Source of the DNA: Flavobacteriaceae bacterium
Lineage (GTDB): Bacteria; Bacteroidota; Bacteroidia; Flavobacteriales; Flavobacteriaceae
Direction of reading: 5' to 3'
NCBI GenBank assembly: GCA_024638225.1
Contig: JAHEKR010000011.1
Location: forward strand, 1-38,873
Length of the DNA stretch: 38,873 bases
Shown here in pieces: positions 20,455-30,871 of the stretch. Position 1 is the stretch's first letter; each line of letters begins with the position of its first letter. Both the position numbers and the translations under genes were made by a program. The notes beneath the pieces were generated by a model. The model did not search any database, was not told where the DNA came from, and was given only the letters and a program-made list of their open reading frames with translations.

Positions 20455-22313
20455 GAACTGGTTTCTTTCCATTACTTATTGGTTTTTTTGGTATCGTACT
20501 GTTTGCCCGCCTAGTTTCCTTGCAACTTCTATCGAATGAATACGGAGATATGTCCTTGCAGAATTCTGTGCTTAAACAAAATATTTATCCAGAACGCGGT
20601 TATATTTTTGACCGCAACGGAGCACTACTGGTCTCCAATCAGCCCATGTATGACTTGATGGTTATTCCTAGAAATGTGCGCCCTTTTGACACCCTTGATT
20701 TATGCACGACCATAAACATCTCCATTGAGGAACTGAACGAGCAAATCAACAAAGCGAAGCGTTATTCGATGCGTGCACCATCAGCTCTTGTCAGTCAAAT
20801 ATCCAAACAAGATTATGCCGTTCTGCAAGAAAAAATGTGGAAATTCCCGGGCATGTATATTCAACGTAAATCTGTTCGAGCATACCAAACCGATGTAGCG
20901 GCTAATGTATTGGGCTACATAAGTGAAGTCAATTATTTCGACATGGAGCAAGACCCATATTATGTCAAAGGGGAACTCATTGGGCGACAAGGCATTGAGA
21001 AAACCTACGAAAAAATACTTCGTGGCACCAAAGGCGTAAATTACCTGCAGCGAGATAAGTTTAATCGCATTATAGGCAAATACAAAAATGGAATCCTCGA
21101 CACCTTGCCCAAGCCCGCCAAAGACATTACACTATCTATAGATGTTGACTTACAAGAATACGGTACTCAGCTTTTGGCCAACAAACGAGGTGGTATATTA
21201 GCCATAGAGCCGAGTACCGGTGAGATATTAATGAGCGTCAGTACGCCCACATACACCCCCAACTTATTGGTCGGCAGAGCGCGTTCGGAATACTTTAACA
21301 CACTCAAACAAGACACCTTAAATCGATTTTTATTTGATCGTTCCTTGCAGGGGCAATACCCTCCGGGTTCGCCATTTAAAGTACTCAATGCGCTTATTGC
21401 GCTAGAAGAAGAAGTGATCGATACCAATACTCGATTTACCTGTTACAGCGGACATTTTTATGCCCGAAACCAATTTATGGAATGTAAGTGCCCAAGCGGT
21501 GTACAAAACAACCTAAACAAAGGAATTCACAATTCATGCAATACATACTTCTCAAATGTGTATCGAAAAATAATTGACAAGAACAACGATGCAGCTGACG
21601 GTATTAATATTTGGAGTGAGCACTTGAGTAGTTTTGGATTGGGAAATTACTTGGGCTACGATCATCCAGTCGGTCAAGCTGGCTACGTGCCCAATGCTAA
21701 CTTCTACAATCTTTGGTATCCAAATCAGAAATGGCGAGGAGCGACAACTGTTTCTAATGCTATTGGGCAAGGAGAAATTTTGATGACTCCTATTCAGTTG
21801 GCTAATGTTGCGGCGACAATTGCAAACAGAGGGTTTTTCTACACACCCCATTTTGTTAAAGGGATACAAGGAACCTTTATCGATCCGAAATACCGAACCA
21901 AGCGATACACGACGATCTCAGAAGAACACTTTACACCCGTAATAGAAGGGATGGCAAATGTGGTAAAGATAGGTACAGCCCGAATAGCGCAAATTCCTGG
22001 AGTCGAAGTATGTGGTAAAACAGGAACCATAGAAAACTTTACCCGTATTAATGGCGTTCGAACCCAGCTTACTGACCACTCTATGTTTATTGCTTTTGCC
22101 CCAAAGGATAATCCTAAAATTGCCATCGCCGTTATTGTTGAAAATGGTTATTGGGGAGGACGTTGGGCGGCACCTATTGCCAGTTTAGTTATCGAGAAAT
22201 ACCTCAAGGGGAATGTAAAAAGAGCATGGTTAGAAAATCGAATGCTTAATGGAAGCTTACTTGATGAATATGCTAAAGTAACCAGCAATAAACCCTTTGC
22301 CATTAATGAATAA
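20451..22313 (+). CDS. mrdA: Penicillin-binding protein 2
   Basis: ERGYIFDRNGALLVSNQPMYDL, GILAIEPSTGEILMSVSTPTY, QGQYPPGSPFKVLNALIALEE (SxxK region), VCGKTGTIEN (KTG). Confidence 0.96.
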   Translation: MRTGFFPLLIGFFGIVLFARLVSLQLLSNEYGDMSLQNSVLKQNIYPERGYIFDRNGALLVSNQPMYDLMVIPRNVRPFDTLDLCTTINISIEELNEQINKAKRYSMRAPSALVSQISKQDYAVLQEKMWKFPGMYIQRKSVRAYQTDVAANVLGYISEVNYFDMEQDPYYVKGELIGRQGIEKTYEKILRGTKGVNYLQRDKFNRIIGKYKNGILDTLPKPAKDITLSIDVDLQEYGTQLLANKRGGILAIEPSTGEILMSVSTPTYTPNLLVGRARSEYFNTLKQDTLNRFLFDRSLQGQYPPGSPFKVLNALIALEEEVIDTNTRFTCYSGHFYARNQFMECKCPSGVQNNLNKGIHNSCNTYFSNVYRKIIDKNNDAADGINIWSEHLSSFGLGNYLGYDHPVGQAGYVPNANFYNLWYPNQKWRGATTVSNAIGQGEILMTPIQLANVAATIANRGFFYTPHFVKGIQGTFIDPKYRTKRYTTISEEHFTPVIEGMANVVKIGTARIAQIPGVEVCGKTGTIENFTRINGVRTQLTDHSMFIAFAPKDNPKIAIAVIVENGYWGGRWAAPIASLVIEKYLKGNVKRAWLENRMLNGSLLDEYAKVTSNKPFAINE

Positions 22314-23544
22314 GTTATTCCGAATAGACTGGTTGAGTATACTGTATTGTGTCCTGCTACTGGCTGCTGGTTTGGCCAATATTTACTCTGCTGCATATAC
22401 ATTGGACAATGCAGAAGTAGCCTGGTCGGTATTGGAAAAGCAACTGATTTCTTTGGGGCTCGCTGTTGTAGCGGTATTGCTAATTCAATTTCTGGACACC
22501 AAGTTTTTTGAACGCTATGCCAGTCTTCTGTATTTGTTTTCCATTTTTGCCCTGTTGGGCTTATGGGTTATGGGAACTGAAGTTTCTGGAGCACGCTCTT
22601 GGTATGCCATCCGCAGTTTTAGTCTACAACCCTCCGAATTTGCCAAAGTAGCACTTGCACTCGCACTTGCCAAACATCTAGGGGATTTTAATACGCAAAT
22701 AAAAAGACGAAAAGATTACTTGATCGCTTTTTTACTGATCTGTATTCCAGCTGGGTTAACCTTGTTGCAGCCCGATGCAGGAACGGCTCTTGTACTGCTC
22801 GGATTTTTCTTGGTGCTCCACGCCGAAGGATTACCACAATTATTTTTAACTGCTTTACTAAGTCTTTTTGCTCTTTTTCTACTAACCTTAGTGTTGGGGG
22901 TAACGTGGGTACTGGTGCTCTTAAGCTTTGGACTAGTGCTGTATTTATTTTTTCAGCGCAAACGAAAAAGAATCATCTGGCCAGCTGTTTTTACCGTTTT
23001 GGTTTTTGGTGCCTTTACCTATTCGGTATCATATATTTTTGAAGAAGTTTTTGAACAGCGTCACCGAGATCGGTTTAATATAATTCTAGGAAAAGAGGTT
23101 GACACACGCGGTATCGGCTATAACATCAACCAGTCTCAGATTGCGATTGGATCGGGGAAATTTTCGGGAAAGGGTTATTTAGAAGGAACACAAACAAAAG
23201 GAGGGTTTGTTCCAGAACAACAAACAGACTATATCTTTACAACTGTGGGAGAAGAATGGGGCTTTTTGGGGTCCATAACTGTCTTGGGGATTTTTATCCT
23301 ACTGCTTTTGCGTATCATACGAGTAGCGTACAAGCAAAAAACTACTTTTGCTCGGGTGTTTTGTTTGGGCTTCGCCTGTACCCTATTTATCCACGTTGCA
23401 GTAAATCTGGGAATGGTTGTCGGTTTGGTACCGACAATCGGCATTCCACTTCCACTAATGAGTTATGGAGGCTCTAGCTTACTGGCATTTGGTTTGTTTT
23501 TGGGAATTTACATTCGAATTGAATACCAGAGAACTGTAGCCTAA
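22297..23544 (+). CDS. rodA: Rod shape-determining protein RodA (SEDS)
   Basis: SGARSWYAIRSFSLQPSEFAKVALALALAKHL, LLQPDAGTALVLLG, PTIGIPLPLMSYGGSSLLAFG. Confidence 0.96.
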   Translation: MPLMNKLFRIDWLSILYCVLLLAAGLANIYSAAYTLDNAEVAWSVLEKQLISLGLAVVAVLLIQFLDTKFFERYASLLYLFSIFALLGLWVMGTEVSGARSWYAIRSFSLQPSEFAKVALALALAKHLGDFNTQIKRRKDYLIAFLLICIPAGLTLLQPDAGTALVLLGFFLVLHAEGLPQLFLTALLSLFALFLLTLVLGVTWVLVLLSFGLVLYLFFQRKRKRIIWPAVFTVLVFGAFTYSVSYIFEEVFEQRHRDRFNIILGKEVDTRGIGYNINQSQIAIGSGKFSGKGYLEGTQTKGGFVPEQQTDYIFTTVGEEWGFLGSITVLGIFILLLLRIIRVAYKQKTTFARVFCLGFACTLFIHVAVNLGMVVGLVPTIGIPLPLMSYGGSSLLAFGLFLGIYIRIEYQRTVA

Positions 23545-25686
23545 TTATTGCTGCATTGCTAAAGGCTTGGAGGGGATGAAATTCAATTTTAAATCTTCCA
23601 AAATAAGTACGGCTTCTTCCACGTAAAGATCTCTGCTGAGCACTTTTTTCCAGCGTTTCCTTTTTTCAGCCAAGATCGTGTCTCGCTTCATTTTTTCTCG
23701 TTCGTATTCAAGCGAGCGAAACGATAAATTATTCTTGTAATCATCAAGTGCTTTAAACTCTTCGGCGGTAGCCTCATCTTGATCAATTGTCGAAGAAAAC
23801 TGATCGAGGTTTAATGAAAAGTCATCTTTATCTTGTTGTTCACGAATCCATCTGGCGTTTTTATCAATGAGTTGAAATAGATTGTTTTCTTTAACCCGCT
23901 TATTACTCGATTGAATGGTCTGGCTGAAGTTTTCATATCCACTCCATGACGTAAAGGGTGCTGCAGCGATTTGATCCCAAACAAGTGGATTGTCTTCATC
24001 TTTTTCGCCAATATCGACATAGGCGTATTGATCAGGAGCAACCACGTCACTTTTTACACCTTCCAATTGAGTTGACTTTCCTGTAATTCGATAAAATTTT
24101 TCCGTAGTGTATTTTAGTGCACCCAACTCCCCATAGGTGCTGCTAGAGATAAAGCGATTTAGTTCGAGAACGTTTTGTACCGTTCCTTTTCCAAACGTCT
24201 GTTTACTTCCCAGCACAACCGCACGTTCGTAGTCTTGCATAGCGGCGGCTAAGATTTCTGAGGCAGATGCGGAGAGTTCGTTAACCAATATAACAAGTGG
24301 TCCTTCATATAGTGTTTTGCCGTCACGGTCTTTGAGCACTTTTGTTTTTTCCATAGAAGATTTGACCTGAACAACAGGGCCTTCATCAATAAAGAAGCCC
24401 GCCATATCCACTACCGTTTGCAAAGAACCTCCACCGTTGTTACGCAAATCAATTACCAACCCTTGAACACCTTCTTTTTTGAGTCGGACAATCTCCTGCT
24501 GCATGTCCTTAGCCGCGTTTCGTTCTTTGTAGTCCTTAAAATCTACATAAAATTTGGGTAGGTGGATTAATCCATAGGAACGTCCACCTTTATCAATTAA
24601 TGTTGATTTTAAATAGGATTCTTCCAGCTCAACGGTATCGCGTTTGATGGGAACCTCTTCAATGGTTCCATCAACGCGTTTTACGGTAAGGTAAACTGTA
24701 GTACCTGCAGGTCCTTTTATCAACTCAATTGCGTCGTCCAATCGCATGGATTGTACATCTACAGGAGCGCCATCTTCTTGACGCACCATCATGATTTGAT
24801 CACCTACTTCCAAAAGCTGTCCTCGCCAAATCGGTCCGCCAGAAATCACATCAACAATTTTAATGGTTTGGTTTCTTTTGGTCAGTCGAGCACCAATCCC
24901 TTCATATTTGCCTGACATATTCGCATCAAAACGGTCTTTATCTACAGGGGCGTAGTATAGCGAGTGTGGGTCAAACTGAGTAACAAATGCATTTAAGTAA
25001 CTGGCAAACCAATCTTCTTCACGAACATCCTCCATTAATGAGAAGTAATTATCCATGTTTTCTAAGGTGATGTCTCGAGCTTCTTTTTCTAAAACTTCAA
25101 AGGTTTTGGGGGTGTAGTCCGTGTCTTTTTCAGCGCGTTTTTCTTCCTCTTCAAGCTTTCCGTGAACAATATTAAGCGTGGAGAATTTCAGCTGTTTGCG
25201 CCATCTTTCTTTTCGGGAGTTGAGCGTTGTAGAGAAATCCTGTTTGTCGTAATCCAGACTTATCTGCTCATCTACAGTATAATCAAACGGCTGTGCAAGT
25301 AATTCTTTATAAAATAATTTTACCTCATTTCTTCGCTCGAGATAACGCAAATAAACAAAGTCAAAGAAATCAGTTTGAAGACTTCTAAATTCGTCATCCA
25401 AAGCATACTTGTAGCGTGCAAATTGAATAGCGTCCTTTTTGAGAAAATAGCGTTTTTGGCCGTCCAACATTTCCAAAAAAGTGGTGTGTAATTCCTCTGA
25501 GAGTTCATTGTTTATGTCCTTGGGGGAAAAATGACCTCGCTGCATAAAATAAGTGACCAGCTCCATAAGCAGCTTTTCTTTGGAAGATGCTTCCGTAAAT
25601 GCTGGTATTGAGGGTGTACTTAATCTTGTCCAAGCAACAAGCACTAAGGCAAACAAAATTAGGGGTATAAATATCTTCTTTCTCAT
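23545..25686 (-). CDS. Carboxy-terminal processing protease (tail-specific protease, PDZ + S41)
   Basis: YEGIGARLTKRNQTIKIVDVISGGPIWRGQLLEVGDQI (PDZ), VIDLRNNGGGSL, VNELSASASEILAAAMQDY, GSKQTFGKGTVQ. Confidence 0.95.
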   Translation of the reverse strand: MRKKIFIPLILFALVLVAWTRLSTPSIPAFTEASSKEKLLMELVTYFMQRGHFSPKDINNELSEELHTTFLEMLDGQKRYFLKKDAIQFARYKYALDDEFRSLQTDFFDFVYLRYLERRNEVKLFYKELLAQPFDYTVDEQISLDYDKQDFSTTLNSRKERWRKQLKFSTLNIVHGKLEEEEKRAEKDTDYTPKTFEVLEKEARDITLENMDNYFSLMEDVREEDWFASYLNAFVTQFDPHSLYYAPVDKDRFDANMSGKYEGIGARLTKRNQTIKIVDVISGGPIWRGQLLEVGDQIMMVRQEDGAPVDVQSMRLDDAIELIKGPAGTTVYLTVKRVDGTIEEVPIKRDTVELEESYLKSTLIDKGGRSYGLIHLPKFYVDFKDYKERNAAKDMQQEIVRLKKEGVQGLVIDLRNNGGGSLQTVVDMAGFFIDEGPVVQVKSSMEKTKVLKDRDGKTLYEGPLVILVNELSASASEILAAAMQDYERAVVLGSKQTFGKGTVQNVLELNRFISSSTYGELGALKYTTEKFYRITGKSTQLEGVKSDVVAPDQYAYVDIGEKDEDNPLVWDQIAAAPFTSWSGYENFSQTIQSSNKRVKENNLFQLIDKNARWIREQQDKDDFSLNLDQFSSTIDQDEATAEEFKALDDYKNNLSFRSLEYEREKMKRDTILAEKRKRWKKVLSRDLYVEEAVLILEDLKLNFIPSKPLAMQQ

Positions 25687-25811
25687 ATCTCGTTTTGGGC
25701 GCTAGTAAAAATACAGTTTTTTGTTAATTTACGGAAACCTTCGCCAGAACCATGCCAAAAAAAATAAAATAAACCAAAGCCAATGTGTATTTTTATAAGA
25801 AATTTGGACAA

Positions 25812-26579
25812 ATGAAAAAACCACTAATACTTGTAACCAATGATGACGGAATCAGTGCACCTGGTCTTCGGAAACTAATTCAAGTTATGAACGAAATTGG
25901 CGATGTGGTAGTAGTGGCCCCTGACAGTCCACAATCTGGAATGGGTCATGCCATTACGATCAACAATACCTTGCGCTGCACCAAAGTCTCCTTGGACGAA
26001 GGTCCACAAAAAGAATACTCTTGCTCTGGTACTCCAGCAGATTGCGTCAAGATGGGTGTACATGAAATTTTAAAACGTAAACCCGATTTATGCGTTTCGG
26101 GAATCAATCACGGGTCAAATTCTTCTATTAATGTTATTTACTCGGGCACGATGAGTGCCGCTGTTGAGGCTGGTATAGAGGGTATTCCTGCAATTGGGTT
26201 TTCGTTTTTAGACTATGCTTGGGAAGCCGATTTTTCACAAGTAACTTCTTATGTCAAGCGAATTGCTGTCTCGGCACTAACAAACGGAATTCCTGATGGC
26301 GTTGTGCTGAACGTAAACCTGCCAAACTTAAAAGAAAAAGAAATTAAAGGGATTCGCATCTGCCGTCAAGCAATGGCCTATTGGGTTGAAAAGTTTGACA
26401 AACGACAAGACCCCACTGGAAAAGAATATTATTGGCTTACTGGTGAATTTATCAATCCAGACAAAGGAGAAGATACAGACGAGTGGGCTTTGGAAAATGG
26501 TTATGTAAGTGTTGTCCCTGTTCATTTTGACATGACAGCACACCACAGTATTCAAAAATTAAACAGGTGGGATTTTTAA
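25812..26579 (+). CDS. surE: 5'/3'-nucleotidase SurE
   Basis: MKKPLILVTNDDGISAPGLRKLI, VVAPDSPQSGMGHAIT, SGINHGSNSSINVIYSGTMSAAVEAG; ATG at 25812 preferred. Confidence 0.96.
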   Translation: MKKPLILVTNDDGISAPGLRKLIQVMNEIGDVVVVAPDSPQSGMGHAITINNTLRCTKVSLDEGPQKEYSCSGTPADCVKMGVHEILKRKPDLCVSGINHGSNSSINVIYSGTMSAAVEAGIEGIPAIGFSFLDYAWEADFSQVTSYVKRIAVSALTNGIPDGVVLNVNLPNLKEKEIKGIRICRQAMAYWVEKFDKRQDPTGKEYYWLTGEFINPDKGEDTDEWALENGYVSVVPVHFDMTAHHSIQKLNRWDF

Positions 26580-26836
26580 AAACATCGCTGCGCCAAGGCA
26601 TGCTTGTTGGAGTTAGTATTCCCGTTTGCTTACTGGGTATCGCACTTCTTCTTTTTGACTCCCAACAAAAACAAATTTCCATAGATTCTTTGGCTGGTCT
26701 TGCTGCCCTTTGTGCCCTTCCTAATATGGGACTCTTTTTCTTTGCTATTCGCAAAGGCAAAGATGTATTTGCTTATGGCATTTTGTGGGGTTGCATCTTG
26801 TGGGCTTTGTTTACCTTTGGTTTAAAGCTATTTTGA
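26567..26836 (+). CDS. Small membrane protein of unknown function between surE and lpxB
   Basis: 89-aa ORF overlapping the surE end and the lpxB start, three hydrophobic segments. Confidence 0.6.
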   Translation: MGFLKTSLRQGMLVGVSIPVCLLGIALLLFDSQQKQISIDSLAGLAALCALPNMGLFFFAIRKGKDVFAYGILWGCILWALFTFGLKLF

Positions 26837-27942
26837 TGAAATACTACGTTATTGCTGGAGAAGCATCTGGAGATTTACACGGTGCTAACTTACTGAAAGC
26901 CTTAACCCAAATAGATGCGCATGCTGATGTCCGCGCATGGGGTGGAAACCAAATGCAAGCCCAAGGAGCTACCCTAGTAAAACATTACAGCGACTTGGCC
27001 TTTATGGGATTTTGGGAAGTAGCCAAAAACATCCGAACCATTCTAAAAAATATAAAGTATTGCAAAGAGGATATCGAAGTCTTTAAGCCCGATGCGCTTA
27101 TTCTTATCGATTATCCAGGGTTTAATTTAAGAATAGCTGAGTGGGCAAAAAGTAAACGCATACCCGTTCATTATTACATCAGTCCACAAGTATGGGCTTG
27201 GAAAGAAAATAGGGTTAAGCTAATGGCAAAAGTCATCGATTATTTATATGTCATTTTACCCTTTGAGCAATCCTATTTTGAAGAAAAACACCAGATTCCT
27301 GTAGATTTTGTTGGGCATCCACTGCTAGACGAAGTGGAGGGGTTTAACGCAGGAACTGAATCAGCATTTAGAACCGGACATAAATTACCTCTAGACAAAG
27401 ATATTATTGCCCTTCTCCCTGGAAGCCGTAAACAAGAAGTGAAAAAAATAATGGATGTGATGATTGCTACTGCCACCGAGTTTCCAAATTGTTGTTTTGT
27501 AGTGGCTGCTGCTCCCCACTTAGATGATGCGCTTTTTAAGAATTTACCTGTCTTTATTGTACGAAACAATACCTATAAATTATTGGCGCACGCTAAGGCA
27601 GCATTAGTAACCAGCGGAACAGCTACGCTTGAAACAGCCCTTTTTGAAGTTCCACAAATTGTTTGTTATAAAACATCAGCATTAAGTTATGCCATTGGCA
27701 AACAACTTGTGAAACTTGAACATATATCACTCGTAAATTTAATTTTGGCTAAAAAAGCAGTGCCTGAACGCATACAAAGTTCATGCACATCAACACAACT
27801 AAGTAAAGACTTAGCCTCCATACTTAAAGGACCAGAAAGGAGTGCCCAGTTGGATATGTACAAAGAATTAAAAGAAAGACTAGGTGGCGTTGGTGCCAGT
27901 AAGAAAACAGCAACTCTAATTTACCAAAGAACAAATGCGTAA
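26836..27942 (+). CDS. lpxB: Lipid-A-disaccharide synthase
   Basis: MKYYVIAGEASGDLHGANLLKAL, FMGFWEVAKNI, YYISPQVWAWKENRVK, LLPGSRKQEVKK, VTSGTATLETAL. Confidence 0.96.
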   Translation: MKYYVIAGEASGDLHGANLLKALTQIDAHADVRAWGGNQMQAQGATLVKHYSDLAFMGFWEVAKNIRTILKNIKYCKEDIEVFKPDALILIDYPGFNLRIAEWAKSKRIPVHYYISPQVWAWKENRVKLMAKVIDYLYVILPFEQSYFEEKHQIPVDFVGHPLLDEVEGFNAGTESAFRTGHKLPLDKDIIALLPGSRKQEVKKIMDVMIATATEFPNCCFVVAAAPHLDDALFKNLPVFIVRNNTYKLLAHAKAALVTSGTATLETALFEVPQIVCYKTSALSYAIGKQLVKLEHISLVNLILAKKAVPERIQSSCTSTQLSKDLASILKGPERSAQLDMYKELKERLGGVGASKKTATLIYQRTNA

Positions 27943-28396
27943 TCTTATCCTTTTTGTAACCGTTTGTACCCTTGTAGGCTGCGGAGGTTTGCGAAAGGGA
28001 GTGAAGATGAAACCCAGAGATGGAGTAGTATTTTACGCCAAAGGTTATTTAGGAACTCCGTATGCATACGGAGGAAATACAAAGAATGGAATTGATTGCT
28101 CAGGCCTAATCCACAATGCCTATAATCAACAAGGAATTAAAATTCCAAGAACGGTTAATGAATTGCGAAAAAAAGGAAAACGCATATCGGTAAACCGAGC
28201 AAAAAAAGGAGACATCCTATTTTTCCGAACCAGTCGGAGGCGAAAATTAACCCATGCGGGTATAGTAGTCAATATTCGTGGAGGAGTACCTGAATTTATT
28301 CATGCCTCGACTTCAAAAGGAGTCATGATTTCCTCAATGGCTAATTCCTATTGGGAAAAGCGCTATGCCCAAACACGGCGATTGCTAAAAAAATAA
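27935..28396 (+). CDS. NlpC/P60 (C40) family peptidase lipoprotein
   Basis: MRNLILFVTVCTLVGCGG lipobox; YAYGGNTKNGIDCSGLIHNAY, THAGIVV, EFIHASTSKGV. Confidence 0.93.
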   Translation: MRNLILFVTVCTLVGCGGLRKGVKMKPRDGVVFYAKGYLGTPYAYGGNTKNGIDCSGLIHNAYNQQGIKIPRTVNELRKKGKRISVNRAKKGDILFFRTSRRRKLTHAGIVVNIRGGVPEFIHASTSKGVMISSMANSYWEKRYAQTRRLLKK

Positions 28397-28416
28397 AATG
28401 TTCTTTACTTTGGGCT

Positions 28417-30338
28417 ATGCTCCATCCAAGCCTACCCATATCTGTCATTGGCATCTCTTTTTGCTGTGGAATTGTTCTACGGGAAATGGTCACAGATTCT
28501 CCATCATTCACTATGGTCGGTTTTGCTTTTGTTTTCATGTGGCTTAGCCATATTAAACGATGGCAAATAGTATTCTGGAGTGCAGTTGTCGGTGCGTTTG
28601 TTCTGTTGGGTATGATTCGACATGTCCCAGTTAAAAACAAAGAAGCCAACCACGAGAAGCAAATAGTAGTGATGGTACAAAAGCCACTAAATACCAATTC
28701 ATTTGGTCATCAGTACATCGTTAAAAATCAAGACGATAACGAGCGCTTATTGCTGCAAACTCCCTTAAGTCAAACTTTTTTGATTGGTGATCGGTTATTG
28801 ACTCAAGGGTCGCTAGTACCTATACCAAAACCCAAGAACCCCGTCGATTTTGATTTTAAAACCTATATGAATCAAAAAGGCGTAGTGCGAAAAATAATTG
28901 CAAGCCACGACGAGCACATCTTACTTCCACCACAACAAAGTTTACGCAGGTGGGCGCATCAAACTCAACGAAAGCTTGTCCAACAACTCAACAAGCTTCC
29001 TATTCATCTCGAAAGCAAAGCACTTATTATGGCATTAGTTTTAGGCGAAAAAAGAGACTTGTCAGAAGAGCGAATAGCCCAGTACCAGCGAGCAGGTGCC
29101 ATGCATCTACTTGCTATTTCGGGCTTGCATATTGGTATACTGCTTTTGCTGTTCCGAACAATAGTTTCTCCTTTAAAGCGTTTCCGTTACGGATCCGTAG
29201 CAGCAGCTTTACTGCCTGTAGTACTGCTTTGGTGCTTTGCTTTTGTTTCGGGGGCATCAGCTTCTGTTACTCGTGCGGTAACCATGTTTTCTTTTCTTCA
29301 ACTAGGACTTGGGCTAAACCGAAAGCTTATACGCATGCAGTCTTTGTGGGCCAGCTTTTTTATTCTCCTCTTTATCCAGCCTAAATTCATTTTTGATGTT
29401 GGCTTTCAGTTAAGTTATTCAGCTGTATTGGGGATTGTATGGATGCTTCCGTATTGGCAAAAAATGGTGCGATCAAAAAATACCATCATACAACCTATAT
29501 CGACCCTTTTCGGTTTAGGGCTTATCGCGCAAATATCTGTGCTTCCACTTAGTCTCTTCTATTTTCATCAGTTTCCATTACTTTTTTGGGTAAGTAATCT
29601 AAGCTTGTTCCCCTAATTGGTGTGGTCATTGGCGTAGGGATTGGGTGCTTGGTCATCAGTTTATTTCCAGCCTTATATTTTTTGCTGCCCATCGCCGATT
29701 GGGTACTTCGCAGCTATCTGCATTTAGTGGCGTGGATCGCGCAGTGGGAGCATTTTTTCTTGACTGAAATTCCCTTTCGATCTTTAGATGCCGTCTTACT
29801 CGGACTGGTTGTGTTGGCGCTTTTTTACTTTGCGCAAAAGCCAACAAAATACAAGGCGATCACTTTGGGAGTTTTGTCTTTGGTCTTTCATTTGTTTCTT
29901 TTTATCGAATACCCAAAATTACCCAGAGGCTATGTTGCACACACATACCAAAATACCTTAATCGTCACTAACTCAGAGGCTGTGCTAAGGGCTTATCACG
30001 GGACAAAAACAAAAGGAATAATAGAACTGGCGCAAAAATTCAAACAAAAATACCGCCTAGATAGCATTGCCTATCAACCCCTAAAACAGGGCTATAAAAA
30101 TGTACTTTTTGTTGACAGTTTAGGCATCTACACAAAAGGGGGGCAGCAGTCTGTGGTGGTCCTTCGACAGAGCCCCAAAATACACCTCGATGATTTAATC
30201 GACTCCCTTCAACCAAGTATGATCGTGGCAGATGGAAGCAACTATCCTTCATTCATCAAGCGTTGGGAGAAAACATGCGCGATGCGAAACATAGCTTTTC
30301 ACGCAACAATACAGCAAGGTGCCTATCCCTTAAACTGA
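28417..30338 (+). pseudogene. comEC: ComEC/Rec2-family DNA uptake channel protein, interrupted by a single frameshift
   Basis: ORF 28351-29616 (competence domain: LVLGEKRDLSEERIAQYQRAGAMHLLAISGLHIGIL) ends ...FHQFPLLFWVSNLSLFP*. ORF 29622-30338 continues in the next frame as (LI)GVVIGVGIGCLVISLFPALYFLLPIADW. One extra C in the C4 run at 29610-29613 would fuse them. Confidence 0.85.
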
Positions 30339-30871
30339 TGGTCGAAATCTTTAATGTAAGTAGTAAAGTCTTCTTGAGACTTTATTTGCTCGTAGTGTTT
30401 TAGGTGAACTAACTTTAGGTAAATCTCTATTTGTGTCGGATTAAGGTACCCAACTACAGGCGTGAGGTAATTTCCGCTATCGTCAAAAAAAACTAACGTA
30501 GGATAGCCCGAAACGCCTAAAAAGCGCGTAAATGGATGGGTCGCATTTCGAACACTTGACTTCTTGGGATCATAACTTGTATTGGAAAAGGACTGCCCTT
30601 GAAATTCAATATCCTCATTGCCTTCGGCATTGAATTTGACTGGATAAAAATGTGCGTTTAAATAGTCACTGACATCTTGATTACCAAACGTATTTTTATC
30701 AAGCAACTTACACGGACCACACCAAACTGTATAGGCATCTAACATAATTGGGCGTGGATTTTCCTTTTGAGCAGCTAAAGCGTCTTCTAAGGAATACCAC
30801 TTTACTTGCGCATGAGTAGTAAGGGCTAGTAATAGGGAAAATAAGACAAGAGAGCGATTAAACAATACCAT
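30323..30871 (-). CDS. Secreted thioredoxin-family protein
   Basis: Signal peptide; IMLDAYTVWCGPCKLLDKNTF (WCGPC). Confidence 0.92.
   Translation of the reverse strand: MVLFNRSLVLFSLLLALTTHAQVKWYSLEDALAAQKENPRPIMLDAYTVWCGPCKLLDKNTFGNQDVSDYLNAHFYPVKFNAEGNEDIEFQGQSFSNTSYDPKKSSVRNATHPFTRFLGVSGYPTLVFFDDSGNYLTPVVGYLNPTQIEIYLKLVHLKHYEQIKSQEDFTTYIKDFDHQFKG

Noticed and set aside
18115-23544. mreBCD-mrdA-rodA gene order as unusual
   Set aside because: This is the standard elongasome cluster order in many bacteria.
29601-29630. Programmed ribosomal frameshift in comEC
   Set aside because: No recognisable slippery heptamer with downstream structure, and ComEC is not known to use frameshifting; mutation or sequencing error is simpler, though slippage at C4 cannot be excluded.
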